This document shows, in pieces, positions 24,647 through 32,962 of a stretch of 64,000 bases of DNA; position 1 is the first letter of the stretch; every line of letters starts with the position of its first letter. The stretch lies in the NCBI RefSeq assembly GCF_014202995.1, contig NZ_JACHIA010000009.1, positions 1-64,000 of the forward strand. Reading direction: 5' to 3'. The notes below the pieces were generated by a model. The model saw only the letters and a program-made list of their open reading frames with translations. It did no database searches and had not been told where the DNA came from. The translations under genes were made by a program, and so were the position numbers. The DNA is from Longimicrobium terrae. Lineage in GTDB: Bacteria > Gemmatimonadota > Gemmatimonadetes > Longimicrobiales > Longimicrobiaceae.

Positions 24647-24910
24647 TCAGGCGGCCGGGGCCACCAGGATGTTGGAGGCAGCCGCAAAAAACGGCTTGGT
24701 GGTGGGGTCATCCAGCTGAATCTGCAGCAGGCGGCTTCCGTCGCCCGTCTTGCCGAGCAGGGCGGTCACCACGCCCACGCCGGCCGTGCAGAACACGGTT
24801 TCGCCCACCGCGGGCATCCGCTCCGTCGCCGGGATCCATCCCGGCCGCGCTTCGCCGTTGACGAACAGGTCTTCGTCACGAATGCGCCGGATGCTGTTTC
24901 CAATCGCCAT
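24647..24910 (-). CDS. Small protein of unknown function encoded after infA
   Basis: 87 residues; I recognise no family. A very strong ribosome site, AAGGAGGTAACTG, stands before its ATG, so it is certainly a real gene and probably well translated. The sequence starts MAIGNSIRRIRDEDLFVNG, has one cysteine, a GVGVVTALLGKTGDG segment and a hydrophobic end (FFAAASNILVAP). No signal peptide or membrane helix is seen, so it is likely cytoplasmic. It starts 46 bp after infA in the same direction and probably shares its transcript, hinting at a role near translation; that is inference from position only. Confidence 0.75.
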   Translation of the reverse strand: MAIGNSIRRIRDEDLFVNGEARPGWIPATERMPAVGETVFCTAGVGVVTALLGKTGDGSRLLQIQLDDPTTKPFFAAASNILVAPAA

Positions 24911-24956
24911 CAGTTACCTCCTTGTGCGATGGTAGTCCCGAAGAAAGCCGATCCGC

Positions 24957-25178
24957 TTACGCCTTGTGGCGGTACGTGATGCGTCCGCGCGTAAGGTCGT
25001 ACGGGGAGAGCGAAAGCGTGACACGGTCTCCCACCATCACGCGGATCTTGAACTTGGTCATCTTGCCCGCCCCGTAGGCCAGGACGATGTGACCGTTCTC
25101 CAGCTTTACCCGGTACTTGCGGTCCGGCAGCACTTCGGTGACGTGGCCGTCAACGACGATTCCCTCTTCCTTGGCCAA
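24957..25178 (-). CDS. infA: Translation initiation factor IF-1
   Basis: 73 residues, the usual length. It is a single S1/OB-fold domain: [20 protein letters not shown], then [20 protein letters not shown], ending [12 protein letters not shown], all hallmarks of IF-1, which binds the ribosomal A site during initiation. The start codon is TTG at 25178, preceded by a GGAGAG-like site; TTG starts on infA lower initiation efficiency. In many bacteria infA sits with ribosomal protein genes; here it is isolated from them. The small gene at 24647 follows. Confidence 0.97.
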   Translation of the reverse strand: MAKEEGIVVDGHVTEVLPDRKYRVKLENGHIVLAYGAGKMTKFKIRVMVGDRVTLSLSPYDLTRGRITYRHKA

Positions 25179-25206
25179 GCGCTCTCCACGATCCTGGGTT
25201 GAACGA

Positions 25207-25277
25207 AAAAACGCCCGCGGCGCACGGTTCGCGGCAGATCCGCGGGCGGCGCCCAGGCGGGAGTCTCACGGACTCCC
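25207..25277 (-). promoter_or_regulatory. Hairpins in the infA leader
   Basis: On the minus strand upstream of infA, GGGAGTC/GACTCCC (25259-25277) is followed by CGCCCGCGG/CCGCGGGCG (25213-25248) and then six T (25207-25212). The second has the form of a Rho-independent terminator lying about 30 bp before the infA start, with no gene ahead of it. It could be an attenuator of infA or a terminator for a small transcript. Confidence 0.5.
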
Positions 25278-25331
25278 GGCATCAGACGTCTTAATACCGG
25301 CGCAAGATATTTTGGTTCCCGGCACGCGGGA

Positions 25332-25374
25332 TTGACTCAGCCTGTATGCACAATCAGATTAATCTGCACATACA
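25332..25374 (+). promoter_or_regulatory. Probable promoter/operator of the first toxin-antitoxin module
   Basis: TTGACT (25332-25337) may serve as -35. Just downstream lies a dyad: TGTATG (25343-25348) and CATACA (25369-25374) flank a perfect AGATTAATCT palindrome (25356-25365). It ends 13 bp before the antitoxin ATG, the usual place for an autoregulatory operator bound by a ribbon-helix-helix antitoxin. The -10 box is not clear. Confidence 0.55.
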
Positions 25375-25387
25375 CAAGGGAGGAACC

Positions 25388-25639
25388 ATGCTCGATCAGA
25401 CCGGCAGGCTGAGCCACACCGGTGCCACGGAAGCAGATTCAGAGAACCCGCGCAAGAAGAACTTTCGCCTGCATCAGTCCAAGATCGACCGGGCGATGGA
25501 GGTGCTGGGCACACGAACAGAAACCGAGACCATCGAGCAGGCACTTGACCTGATCGTGTTCCAGCGTCAGCTTCTGGACGGAATTGACGCCCTGTACGGC
25601 GGCGGCATCGTGAACGTGTTCGAGGAAACCGAGGAATAG
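25388..25639 (+). CDS. Putative VapB-type ribbon-helix-helix antitoxin
   Basis: About 83 residues from ATG 25388, preceded by GGGAGG. After a charged leader the segment KKNFRLHQSKIDRAMEVLGT, then ETETIEQALDLIVFQRQLL, has the strand-helix-helix layout and the TxTEtIeqAL pattern of antitoxins that pair with PIN-domain toxins. The antitoxin binds the toxin to block its RNase activity and represses the operon through the dyad upstream. The toxin start overlaps its stop by one base. The family call rests on pattern and position. Confidence 0.78.
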   Translation: MLDQTGRLSHTGATEADSENPRKKNFRLHQSKIDRAMEVLGTRTETETIEQALDLIVFQRQLLDGIDALYGGGIVNVFEETEE

Positions 25640-26091
25640 TGCCGAAGTACGTCATCGACACGAACCTGTACGTTCATGCGTTGCGTGATCCCGATGCACG
25701 GGACGCGCTCCGTTCCTTCACGGCGGCATCGTCCCCGTGGATCTACGTTCACGCGGTTGTCGCCGCGGAACTTCTCGCCGGGGCGCCCGATCCGCGGATG
25801 GAAGAAGCCATTCAGACATCGTTTCTGGCTCCATTCGAGGCGATGGGTCGCGTCATCGTTCCGCGGCACGACGCATGGAAGCGCGCGGGGCGCACCATTG
25901 GTGAGTTGATTCGCGAACATCGGCTGAGCGCCAACGGAGTGAAGCCCTCCTTCTTCCGGGATTGCCTGCTCGCGACATCTGCGCGAGATGAGGGGATTAC
26001 CATCATCACGGGCAACACCCGGGATTTCGAGTTGATCCGCACGGTGGAGCCGGTCAAGTTCGTCCCCCCGTGGCCAGGCTCTGAACGTTGA
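25639..26091 (+). CDS. PIN-domain (VapC-like) ribonuclease toxin
   Basis: 150 residues from GTG 25639, whose G is the last base of the antitoxin's TAG. The PIN-domain acidic residues are in order: VIDTN at residues 5-9, AAELL near 43, FRDCLLATSARDEG near 111 and TGNTRDF near 130. These bind magnesium at the active site of VapC-type endoribonucleases that cut tRNA or rRNA. At 150 residues it is slightly longer than the usual ~130. It probably forms a stable complex with the antitoxin encoded just before. Repeats R3, R2 and R3 follow directly downstream. Confidence 0.88.
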   Translation: MPKYVIDTNLYVHALRDPDARDALRSFTAASSPWIYVHAVVAAELLAGAPDPRMEEAIQTSFLAPFEAMGRVIVPRHDAWKRAGRTIGELIREHRLSANGVKPSFFRDCLLATSARDEGITIITGNTRDFELIRTVEPVKFVPPWPGSER

Positions 26092-26185
26092 GGCGTTGAG
26101 TGCGCGCCCGGGCTCCCCGCCCCGCTGGAAAAGAGAGTAACTTCCGCGCCGCGCTCGACCGCGCGTGTTCCCGCCGTCCGATGTA

Positions 26186-26260
26186 GTTGAAGCCCCGAAC
26201 CGGATGCGCCAGCAGCCGGTGTCGGGGGTTCCCGCTGTTGAGCGGCGGATTTATTCGCTC
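26186..26260 (+). repeat. Dispersed repeat R3, copy 2
   Basis: Begins GTTGAAGCCCCGAACCGG and ends AGCGGCGGATTTATTCGCTC. It forms the left end of an R3-R2-R3 composite ending at 26576. Confidence 0.85.
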
Positions 26261-26322
26261 AACACAGCCCGGGGACAAGATCAGTTTGGATGCGCGGAGG
26301 ATTGGCTCGCCGCCGGCCTGGA

Positions 26323-26466
26323 GGCCCCTCCCCCGCCCCTCCCCGTGCAAACAGCCGCACGGAGAGGGGAGAACTGCTGGCCGGTGCGCTCCGGACGGTG
26401 CCGCTCACGCGGAAGGGCCCCCTCTCCCCGGCCCTCTCCCCCGCTCCGCGGGAGAAAGGGAGACCT
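26323..26466 (-). repeat. Dispersed repeat R2, copy 2
   Basis: Opposite orientation to the copy at 9981-10126: GTGCAAACAGCCGCACGGAG near one end and CGGGAGAAAGGGAGACCTC at the other, with the variable centre between. Confidence 0.85.
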
Positions 26467-26510
26467 CCGCGCGGCAGCGGCCCGCGGCATGTTCCCGCCG
26501 TCCCGACGCA

Positions 26511-26576
26511 GTTGAAGCCCCGAACCGGATGCGCCAGCAGCCGGTGTCGGGGCTTAGCGCTGTTGAGCGGCGGATC
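26511..26576 (+). repeat. Dispersed repeat R3, copy 3
   Basis: Same orientation as the copy at 26186, ending a little earlier at CGGCGGATCC. Both are preceded by a similar CGTGTTCCCGCCGTCC / CATGTTCCCGCCGTCC tag, so the composite may have grown by local duplication. Confidence 0.85.
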
Positions 26577-26599
26577 CAACGCTCGGGGTGGCACGCGGA

Positions 26600-27829
26600 T
26601 CACGGTGGCACTCCTGCAGAATCAGGAGGACCATGGGGACTGGTGGCTGCCCCCCGGGTTCCCGCATCCAGCAACTCGAGCTGGCGCGCATACACGTAGA
26701 TGCGGTCCCGGGAGCGCCCCGTCACCTCCCGGACGATTCCAGCCCCCTCCAGCCGCTGCAGAGCGGCATTCACCGTGGGCCAGGTAAGCCCCAGTTCCTC
26801 GGCGGCCCGGGGAGCAGACAGCACGATCCGCTGGCGCAGAAGATCGTACACGCGCAACGCCGAGCCAGCCGCGCGCCCGAGTCGCAGGACGCGCTGCTGG
26901 TCCTGCTCGAAGAGAGCTCGAAGCGCCAGCGCGGTATCGGCGGCCTGACTGGCGACCGCCTGCACGCCGACCAGGTAGAAGTGGAGCCACCCTTCCCAGT
27001 CGTGATGCGTGCGAACCCGCTGAAGCGCATCGTAATAATCAGCCCGGTTTTCCTTGAGGTACAGGCTGAGATAGAAGAAGGGCTGTGTCAGGAGACCTTC
27101 GGCGCCGAGGATGAGGCTGACCAGCAGCCGGCCGATCCGGCCGTTGCCGTCGAGAAACGGGTGGATGGTCTCGAATTGCGCGTGCGCCAGCCCCGCCTTC
27201 ACGATCGGGGCGGTTCGGCCGAACTCGTCATGGAGGAACCGCTCCAGGTTGCCGAGCGCGGCCGTCATCTCGTTGGGAGGAGGCGGCACGAAGCGCGCGT
27301 TCCCCGGCCGGGTGCCGCCGATCCAGTTCTGGGTACGCCGGAAATCACCCGGAGCCTGGGCGCTGCCCCTTCCTTCCCGCATCAAAACCCCGTGCAGTTC
27401 ACGAATCAGCCGCAGGCTGAGAGGCAGTTCGCCGCGCTGGATCCGCCCCAACCCGTGGTACAGCGCGGCCACGTACCGGGAAACCTCCTGCACATCGTCC
27501 AGCGGAGTGCCGGGAGTCGTACTGTTTTCGTACTCCAGCAGATCTGACAGCGTAGACCGCGTTCCTTCGATCTGACTCGAAAGCACCGCCTCCTTGCGCA
27601 CGTACATGTAAAGCAGGCGGTCCGGATCCATCGTCCGGGAAACGCCCTCCAGCTGCCCCACGGCATGGACGGCCTCTTCGTGAATCCGCTGCAGCTCCGG
27701 CGTAAAGTCCGGCGGCGGGACCGGCGGCAGAGGCGCGGGAATGAATGCCGAGAACCCCTCGGGGCCGGATTGCTGCTGAACCCACCTGCCTGCTCTGCCC
27801 AAGGAAGCCTCCCACCGCTCACGTTTCAA
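26600..27829 (-). CDS. Fic family protein (AMP-transferase type) with winged-helix C-terminus
   Basis: 409 residues. The Fic core motif HPFLDGNGRIGR spans residues 223-234, matching HxFx(D/E)GNGRxxR with catalytic His223. An N-terminal inhibitory helix carries S84-S-Q-I-E88-G89, the (S/T)xxxE(G/N) motif that blocks the active site in class II Fic proteins, so activity is self-inhibited. The N-terminal DUF4172/Fic_N-like part includes PAPLPPVPP. After the Fic domain a winged helix (LTWPTVNAALQRLEGAGIV) could bind DNA. Such proteins transfer AMP or another nucleotide group onto target proteins. The only upstream start in frame is TTG 27829, with no clear ribosome site. Confidence 0.9.
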   Translation of the reverse strand: MKRERWEASLGRAGRWVQQQSGPEGFSAFIPAPLPPVPPPDFTPELQRIHEEAVHAVGQLEGVSRTMDPDRLLYMYVRKEAVLSSQIEGTRSTLSDLLEYENSTTPGTPLDDVQEVSRYVAALYHGLGRIQRGELPLSLRLIRELHGVLMREGRGSAQAPGDFRRTQNWIGGTRPGNARFVPPPPNEMTAALGNLERFLHDEFGRTAPIVKAGLAHAQFETIHPFLDGNGRIGRLLVSLILGAEGLLTQPFFYLSLYLKENRADYYDALQRVRTHHDWEGWLHFYLVGVQAVASQAADTALALRALFEQDQQRVLRLGRAAGSALRVYDLLRQRIVLSAPRAAEELGLTWPTVNAALQRLEGAGIVREVTGRSRDRIYVYARQLELLDAGTRGAATSPHGPPDSAGVPP

Positions 27830-28217
27830 ACATGCAGCCCGCTGTCAAAACATAACCGCCGAAACTTTGATATCGCAAACCGGAATCAAAAGCTCGGAAC
27901 GCGAGCGCAACAGCACCGGGCGGGTGAGCGGGTGGCTGCAGACCGGACGCCGTCGCGGCTTGTTGGCCCAGGGGAGGAGAACATCCCGGAGCAGGCGCAC
28001 GCTGCGGGCGAGCACGCCCGGTCGCGAGCGCCACCCCTCGATATTCCCTCCCGGGCCCGCGCGGAAGCCCTGTCCGCCTTCCCCTGAAAGCCTCGCGGCC
28101 CCATATTCCACCCCCTGAGCACCGGCGCCGCGGCGCTGGTCGGCCCTTTCGCAACGCGTTGGGGTACAAGCAGTTCGCCATACCGGGCGCCCTTCCGGAC
28201 CCACCCCGCAGAGGCCG
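27830..28217. other. 388-bp gap between divergent Fic and dnaE genes
   Basis: Must hold the promoters of both genes. On the minus strand TTTTGACAGCGGG near 27845-27856 offers a -35 for the Fic gene, but no good -10 is spaced 16-18 bp from it. Nothing else is recognised. Confidence 0.45.
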
Positions 28218-31200
28218 ATGTCGTTCGTTCACCTGCACTGCCATTCCGAGTACTCGCTGCTGGACGGCGCCAACCGCATCGGCGACCTCATCAAGCGCGC
28301 CAAGGAGTTCGAGCAGCCGGCGCTCGCCCTGACCGACCACGGCTGCATGTACGGCGCCTGGGTCTTTCAGGAGCAGGCCAAGAAGGCGGGCATCAAGCCC
28401 ATCATCGGCATGGAGGCGTACGTCGCTCCGGGAGCCCGCACGGACCGCAGCAAGGCCAAGGGCGAAAAGGGCTACTACCACCTCGTACTCCTTGCCCGCG
28501 ACCACCAGGGCTACAAGAACCTTACGAAGCTTACGTCCATCGGCTACACCGAGGGCTTCTACGGCAAGCCGCGCATCGACCGCGAGGTGCTGGAGAAGTA
28601 CTCCGAAGGCATCATCGTGACCTCCGCCTGCCTGGCGGGCGAGGTTGCGCAGCACCTGATGGAAGACCGCTGGGAGCAGGCGCGCGACGCGGTGGCGTGG
28701 CACCAGGAGGTATTCCGCGACCGCTACTACCTGGAAGTGCAGGGCCACGACAGCCAGGGGCAGGATGAGCTGAACAAGCGCATCTTCAAGCTGGCGCAGG
28801 AGATGAGCGTGCCCGTGGTGGCCAGCAACGACGCGCACTTCCTGAACGCGCACGACCACCAGGCGCACGACGTTCTGCTGTGCATCGGGCTGGGCAAGGA
28901 CTTCAGCGACCCCAACCGCATGAAGTACGACGACCAGCTGTACTTCAAGAACACGCAGGAGATGGCGGCGCGCTTTCCGGGCCGCCCCGACGTGCTGACC
29001 AACACGCTGCAGATCGCCGACGAGTGCAACTGGAGCTACCCCAAGGGCTACCACGTCCCCGCGTTCCCCACGCAGGAAGAAGGCTTCGTCACAGAGGACG
29101 AGATGCTGCGCGCCTGGGTGTGGAGCGGCGCGCTGAAGCACTACGCTGGGGGGGCCGGCGGCGCGACCGGTGAGCCGGTGCAGGTGCAGGGCAGGGCGGA
29201 AGACGAGATCCGCGCCCTGCTGCCGGCCGAGATCGTGGAGCGGGTGGAGTACGAGCTGGGGGTCATCACCTCGCTCAAGTACTCCGGCTATTTCCTCATC
29301 ACGGCCGACTTCATCCGCTGGGCGCGCAACCACGACATTCCGGTGGGCCCGGGGCGCGGCTCGGCGGCGGGGTCCATCGTCGCCTACTGCATGGGGATCA
29401 CCGACTGCTGCCCCATCAAGTTCGACCTGCTGTTCGAGCGCTTTCTGAACCCCGAGCGCGTGTCCATGCCCGACGTGGACGTGGACTTCTGCTTTGAGCG
29501 GCGGGGCGAGGTCATCGAGTACGTGCGCGACAAGTACGGCCGCGACGCGGTGGGGCAGATCATCACCTTCGGGACGATGAAGAGCCGCGCCGTCATCAAG
29601 GACGTGGGGCGCACGCTGGGCTTCGCGCCGGCGGAAACGGACAGGCTGGCGAAGCTGATTCCCAACGGCCCCGCCTTCAGCATGACGGTGGACCAGGCCC
29701 GGGAGCAGATTCCCGACATCAAGGATCTGTACGAAAAGGACCAGCGCTACCGCCAGCTGCTGGACTATTCATCCACGCTCGAAGGGTTGTCGCGCCACTC
29801 GTCGGTGCACGCGGCCGGCGTCGTCATCGCCCCCGGCCCGCTGGACGACTACGTCCCCATCTGCACCCAGAGCACCAAGGGAAGCGGCGGCAGCGGCGAG
29901 TCCATCATCGTCACGCAGTACGACATGACGTGCCTGGAAAAGGCCGGCATGCTCAAGATGGACTTTCTGGGCCTCAAGACGCTCACGGTGATCTACGACA
30001 CCGTGGCGGACATCCGCCGCCGCTACGGCGCGCTCAAGCACCCGGTGACGGGCGCGGTGTACGCGCGGGCGGAGGACATTCCGCTGGACGATCCGGAGCC
30101 GTACGCCATGATGGCCCGCGGCGGCACGGCCGGCGTGTTCCAGTTTGAATCGCAGCTGGCGACGGAAAAAATCCGGCAGATGAAGGCGGACCGGTTCGAC
30201 GACCTGATCGCCGCCAACGCGCTTCTGCGCCCCGGCCCGCTGGACATGGGGATGGACATGGTGTTCATCCGCCGCAAGCTGGGTCAGGAGCCGGTCAAGT
30301 ACCCGTTCCCGGAGCTGGAAACGGTGCTGGAGCCCACCCAGGGCGTGATCGTGTACCAGGAGCAGGTGATGCGTATCGTCCAGATCCTGGGCGGTCTTTC
30401 GCTGGCCGAGGCGGACGTGCTGCGAAAGGCGGTGGGCAAGAAGGACGCGGAGCTGATCGCCAAGGAACTGGGCAAGTTCGTGGACAAGGCCGTGGAAAAG
30501 AACTATCCGCGGCAGCAGATCAAGGATCTGGCCGACCAGATCGAGGCGTTCGGCCGTTACGGCTTCAACAAGTCGCACTCCGCCGCGTACTCGCTGGTGG
30601 CGTACCAGACGGCGTGGCTCAAGTGCTACTACCCGGCCGAGTTCATGGCCGCGCTGATGTCGTCCGTCGTCGACAAGATCGACGACGTGGTGTCGTACAT
30701 CGCGCAGTGCAAGGAGATGGGCCGCTTCCTCCCGCGCGTGGGGCGCGAGGGAATCGAGGTGCTGCCGCCGCACGTGAACGACTCCAACTGGAAGTTCACG
30801 GTCATCGGCGAAGGGGTGGGCAGCATCCGCTTCGGGCTGGGCGCCATCCGCGGCGTGGGCGAGGGCGCGGTGCGCTCCATCATCGCCGCGCGGCTGGCGG
30901 AGGGGCCGTTCACCAGCATGTTCGACCTCCTCGTCCGCATCGACCTCCGTCTCTGCAACAAGCGGGTGCTGGAGGCGCTGATCTGCGCGGGCGCGCTGGA
31001 CGGCTTCGAGGAAGAGGGGATGGGGCGCAGCCAGCTGCTGGCCGGGCTGGACGCCGCCTTCGCCAACGCACAGATGATTCAAAAGGAGCGCGAGAGCGCG
31101 CAGGACAGCTTCTTCGACATGCTGCTGGGCGGCGGCGACGCGGGCGCGGCCACGCTGGTGCAGGCCCCGGCGCTGCCCAAGGTGGAGAAGTGGACGGAGA

Positions 31201-31946
31201 CGGAGCGGCTGGCGCGCGAAAAGGAGATCCTGGGCTTCTTCATCAGCGGGCACCCGCTGAACCGCTACCGCGAAGACGTTGCGCTGTACGAGGTTCGCAC
31301 GACCACGGCCATGCTCAAGCACCAGAAGGACTGCAAGGTGGAGCTGGCCTGCGTGGTGACCGAGGCGGCGCGCCAGATCAGCAAGAAGGACGGCTCTGAA
31401 TGGGGGCGCATTACGGTGGAGGACTTCCACGGAACGGCCACGGTGCTTGCGTTCGGCGACTCGTGGGCTAAATACAAGGACGTTCTGCAGCAGGATGCGC
31501 CCGTGGTCATCCGCGGGGCGGTGAGCAACCGCGAGCGCGACGAGGAAGAGCCGCCCATGTTCCTGGACAGCGCGATCCCCCTGGCCCAGATTCGCGAGAG
31601 CGGCGACGTGGGCGTGCAGATCGAGCTCGCGTCGGCCGGCGTGGCGCCGGAAGCGCTCGCCGCCGCGAAGAGCGCGCTGGCGGAGCACGCCGGCGCCGGC
31701 CCGCTGTTCGTGGTGTGGAAGAACGGCGGCGAGGGCGACGCGCCGCGCCTGCGGTCGCGCACCCTGCGCGTGGCCCCGCGCGACGAGCTGCTGATGGCGC
31801 TGCGCGAGGCGCTGGGCGACGAGCGGGTGAGCCTGCACCGCGACGCGCCCGCCGTGGTGGCGCAGCAGCGGGAGGAGCGCTTTCCGCGGCGCGGCGGCGG
31901 GGGTGGAGGTGGCGGCGGGTTCAGCATCAACAGTGGGGGGGAGTAG
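28218..31946 (+). CDS. dnaE: DNA polymerase III subunit alpha
   Basis: 1242 residues, normal for DnaE. The PHP domain opens the protein (HLHCHSEYSLLDGA, ALTDHGCMYG). The polymerase core holds the catalytic aspartates in P418-D419-V-D421-V-D423-F, with GPGRGSAAGSIVAYCMGI before it and RHSSVHAAGVVI after. The fingers region includes NALLRPGPL and YQEQVM, followed by FNKSHSAAYSLVAYQTAWLK. The OB-fold lies near residues 1040-1125, and the tail is Gly-rich. It is the replicative polymerase catalytic subunit; the bacterial DnaE form has no exonuclease domain. AGAGG precedes ATG 28218. Repeat R4 follows downstream. The identification is certain. Confidence 0.98.
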   Translation: MSFVHLHCHSEYSLLDGANRIGDLIKRAKEFEQPALALTDHGCMYGAWVFQEQAKKAGIKPIIGMEAYVAPGARTDRSKAKGEKGYYHLVLLARDHQGYKNLTKLTSIGYTEGFYGKPRIDREVLEKYSEGIIVTSACLAGEVAQHLMEDRWEQARDAVAWHQEVFRDRYYLEVQGHDSQGQDELNKRIFKLAQEMSVPVVASNDAHFLNAHDHQAHDVLLCIGLGKDFSDPNRMKYDDQLYFKNTQEMAARFPGRPDVLTNTLQIADECNWSYPKGYHVPAFPTQEEGFVTEDEMLRAWVWSGALKHYAGGAGGATGEPVQVQGRAEDEIRALLPAEIVERVEYELGVITSLKYSGYFLITADFIRWARNHDIPVGPGRGSAAGSIVAYCMGITDCCPIKFDLLFERFLNPERVSMPDVDVDFCFERRGEVIEYVRDKYGRDAVGQIITFGTMKSRAVIKDVGRTLGFAPAETDRLAKLIPNGPAFSMTVDQAREQIPDIKDLYEKDQRYRQLLDYSSTLEGLSRHSSVHAAGVVIAPGPLDDYVPICTQSTKGSGGSGESIIVTQYDMTCLEKAGMLKMDFLGLKTLTVIYDTVADIRRRYGALKHPVTGAVYARAEDIPLDDPEPYAMMARGGTAGVFQFESQLATEKIRQMKADRFDDLIAANALLRPGPLDMGMDMVFIRRKLGQEPVKYPFPELETVLEPTQGVIVYQEQVMRIVQILGGLSLAEADVLRKAVGKKDAELIAKELGKFVDKAVEKNYPRQQIKDLADQIEAFGRYGFNKSHSAAYSLVAYQTAWLKCYYPAEFMAALMSSVVDKIDDVVSYIAQCKEMGRFLPRVGREGIEVLPPHVNDSNWKFTVIGEGVGSIRFGLGAIRGVGEGAVRSIIAARLAEGPFTSMFDLLVRIDLRLCNKRVLEALICAGALDGFEEEGMGRSQLLAGLDAAFANAQMIQKERESAQDSFFDMLLGGGDAGAATLVQAPALPKVEKWTETERLAREKEILGFFISGHPLNRYREDVALYEVRTTTAMLKHQKDCKVELACVVTEAARQISKKDGSEWGRITVEDFHGTATVLAFGDSWAKYKDVLQQDAPVVIRGAVSNRERDEEEPPMFLDSAIPLAQIRESGDVGVQIELASAGVAPEALAAAKSALAEHAGAGPLFVVWKNGGEGDAPRLRSRTLRVAPRDELLMALREALGDERVSLHRDAPAVVAQQREERFPRRGGGGGGGGGFSINSGGE

Positions 31947-32330
31947 GAACGGCAGGGAATAGGGAATGGGGAATGGGGAATAGGAACGGCGGATGGATGG
32001 CCGGGTCTGTCCCCTGTTCCCGGCACGGGCGACTGAAGTCGCGGCAACAACGGCGCAAAGTCCGCCTGCGCGGACTGCGGCGGATGCATTGGCGGGATCG
32101 ACGGAGTGCATCGCGGCCGCCGTCCAGGAGCGAATGGATTCGCCGCTGGAAAGGCACGAAGTCCGCCTGCGCGGACTGCGGCGGCCGCATCGGCGCGGAG
32201 GGCGTACCGGGCACCGGGCACCTGATCCCAGGCACTTCCCCGCTCACACTTCCACCCCGACCCGCGCCGGTGGCTCAGCGCTTGTATCAGGCGTGGGCAG
32301 GCGGGCGGACTGAGACGACGGAGCAAGCAG
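31947..32330. repeat. Gap with repeat R4 (32028-32078) and related half-units
   Basis: The R4 unit starts GGCGACTGAAGTCGCGGC and ends AAAGTCCGCCTGCGCGGACT; an almost exact copy lies at 62341-62391. A second related block here (32131-32180: GAATGGATTCGCCGCTGG, then GAAGTCCGCCTGCGCGGACT) also has relatives at 62561-62620 and, reversed, at 49210-49262. A short GGGAATGGGGAATAGG tandem precedes them. No gene is seen. Confidence 0.75.
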
Positions 32331-32672
32331 ATGCCGCGGTACCTGATCTCGTTCGACGACGGCTCGATGGACCACATTCCGGCCGGTGACTGGCCCGAGG
32401 TGGGAGAGGCGTCGCACGCGGTGGTGCGGGAAGCGAAGGCGGCCGGCGTGTGGATCTTCGGCGGCGGCATCGAGCGCCAGCGGGCGTCCATCGTCGGTAC
32501 GGACGGCAGCGCCACGGACGGCGCGTTTCCCGAGACCAAGGCGGTCGTCGGCGGGTTCTCGGTCATCGAGGTGCCCTCGCGCGAAGAGGCGCTGGAGTGG
32601 GCCGCCCGTATCGCCCGCGGCTGCCGCTGCGCGCAGGAAGTCCGCGAGATCATGTACGATCCGGAATCCTGA
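32331..32672 (+). CDS. YciI/DGPF-like small protein
   Basis: 113 residues. It has the ferredoxin-like YciI fold: RYLISFDDGSMDHIPAGDW at the start, a central GVWIFGGGIERQ, and VVGGFSVIEVPSREEALEWA near the end, the usual pattern of YCII-related / DGPF-domain proteins. Some family members are enzymes using a His-Asp pair, others are linked to extracytoplasmic sigma factors; no sigma gene is nearby. It is cytoplasmic, of uncertain function, between dnaE and accA. Confidence 0.83.
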   Translation: MPRYLISFDDGSMDHIPAGDWPEVGEASHAVVREAKAAGVWIFGGGIERQRASIVGTDGSATDGAFPETKAVVGGFSVIEVPSREEALEWAARIARGCRCAQEVREIMYDPES

Positions 32673-32962
32673 GCACCCACGCACCCAGCCCTCACGCACC
32701 GCGGTTCGCGTGAGGGATGCGGGCCCGGAGGGGCGAGACGCCGGGGCGCCCGCGCGCCGGGGTCCGCAGGGAACGATGATGTCCGGGCGCCCTGGTGGCT
32801 CGCCGCCGTTGGCAACAGCTGTATCGTTGCCTACGGCGCCCGCAGCCCGGCCCGGAGCGCAGCGGAGGGACACGCCCAAACCCGTTCCATCCGTTGAAGG
32901 ACCCGGATCCGAACGACGAACCTGATCGCTCCGCCCTGGAGCCTGAATCAAGCGAGCACGAT

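Larger units (their letters stand above)
26092..26599. other. 508-bp gap occupied by an R3-R2-R3 composite repeat
   Basis: Almost all of this gap between the PIN toxin and the Fic gene is repeat sequence. The convergent orientation of the flanking genes means no promoter is required here, and no gene is seen. Confidence 0.7.

Noticed and set aside
25250-25330. Possible tRNA gene, because of stacked hairpins and GGTTCCC
   Set aside because: I could not fit an acceptor stem, anticodon arm and T arm together; the hairpins fit an infA leader better.
29769-32111. A 780-codon minus-strand frame opposite dnaE
   Set aside because: Antisense shadow of the DnaE coding region with biased His/Arg/Ala composition.
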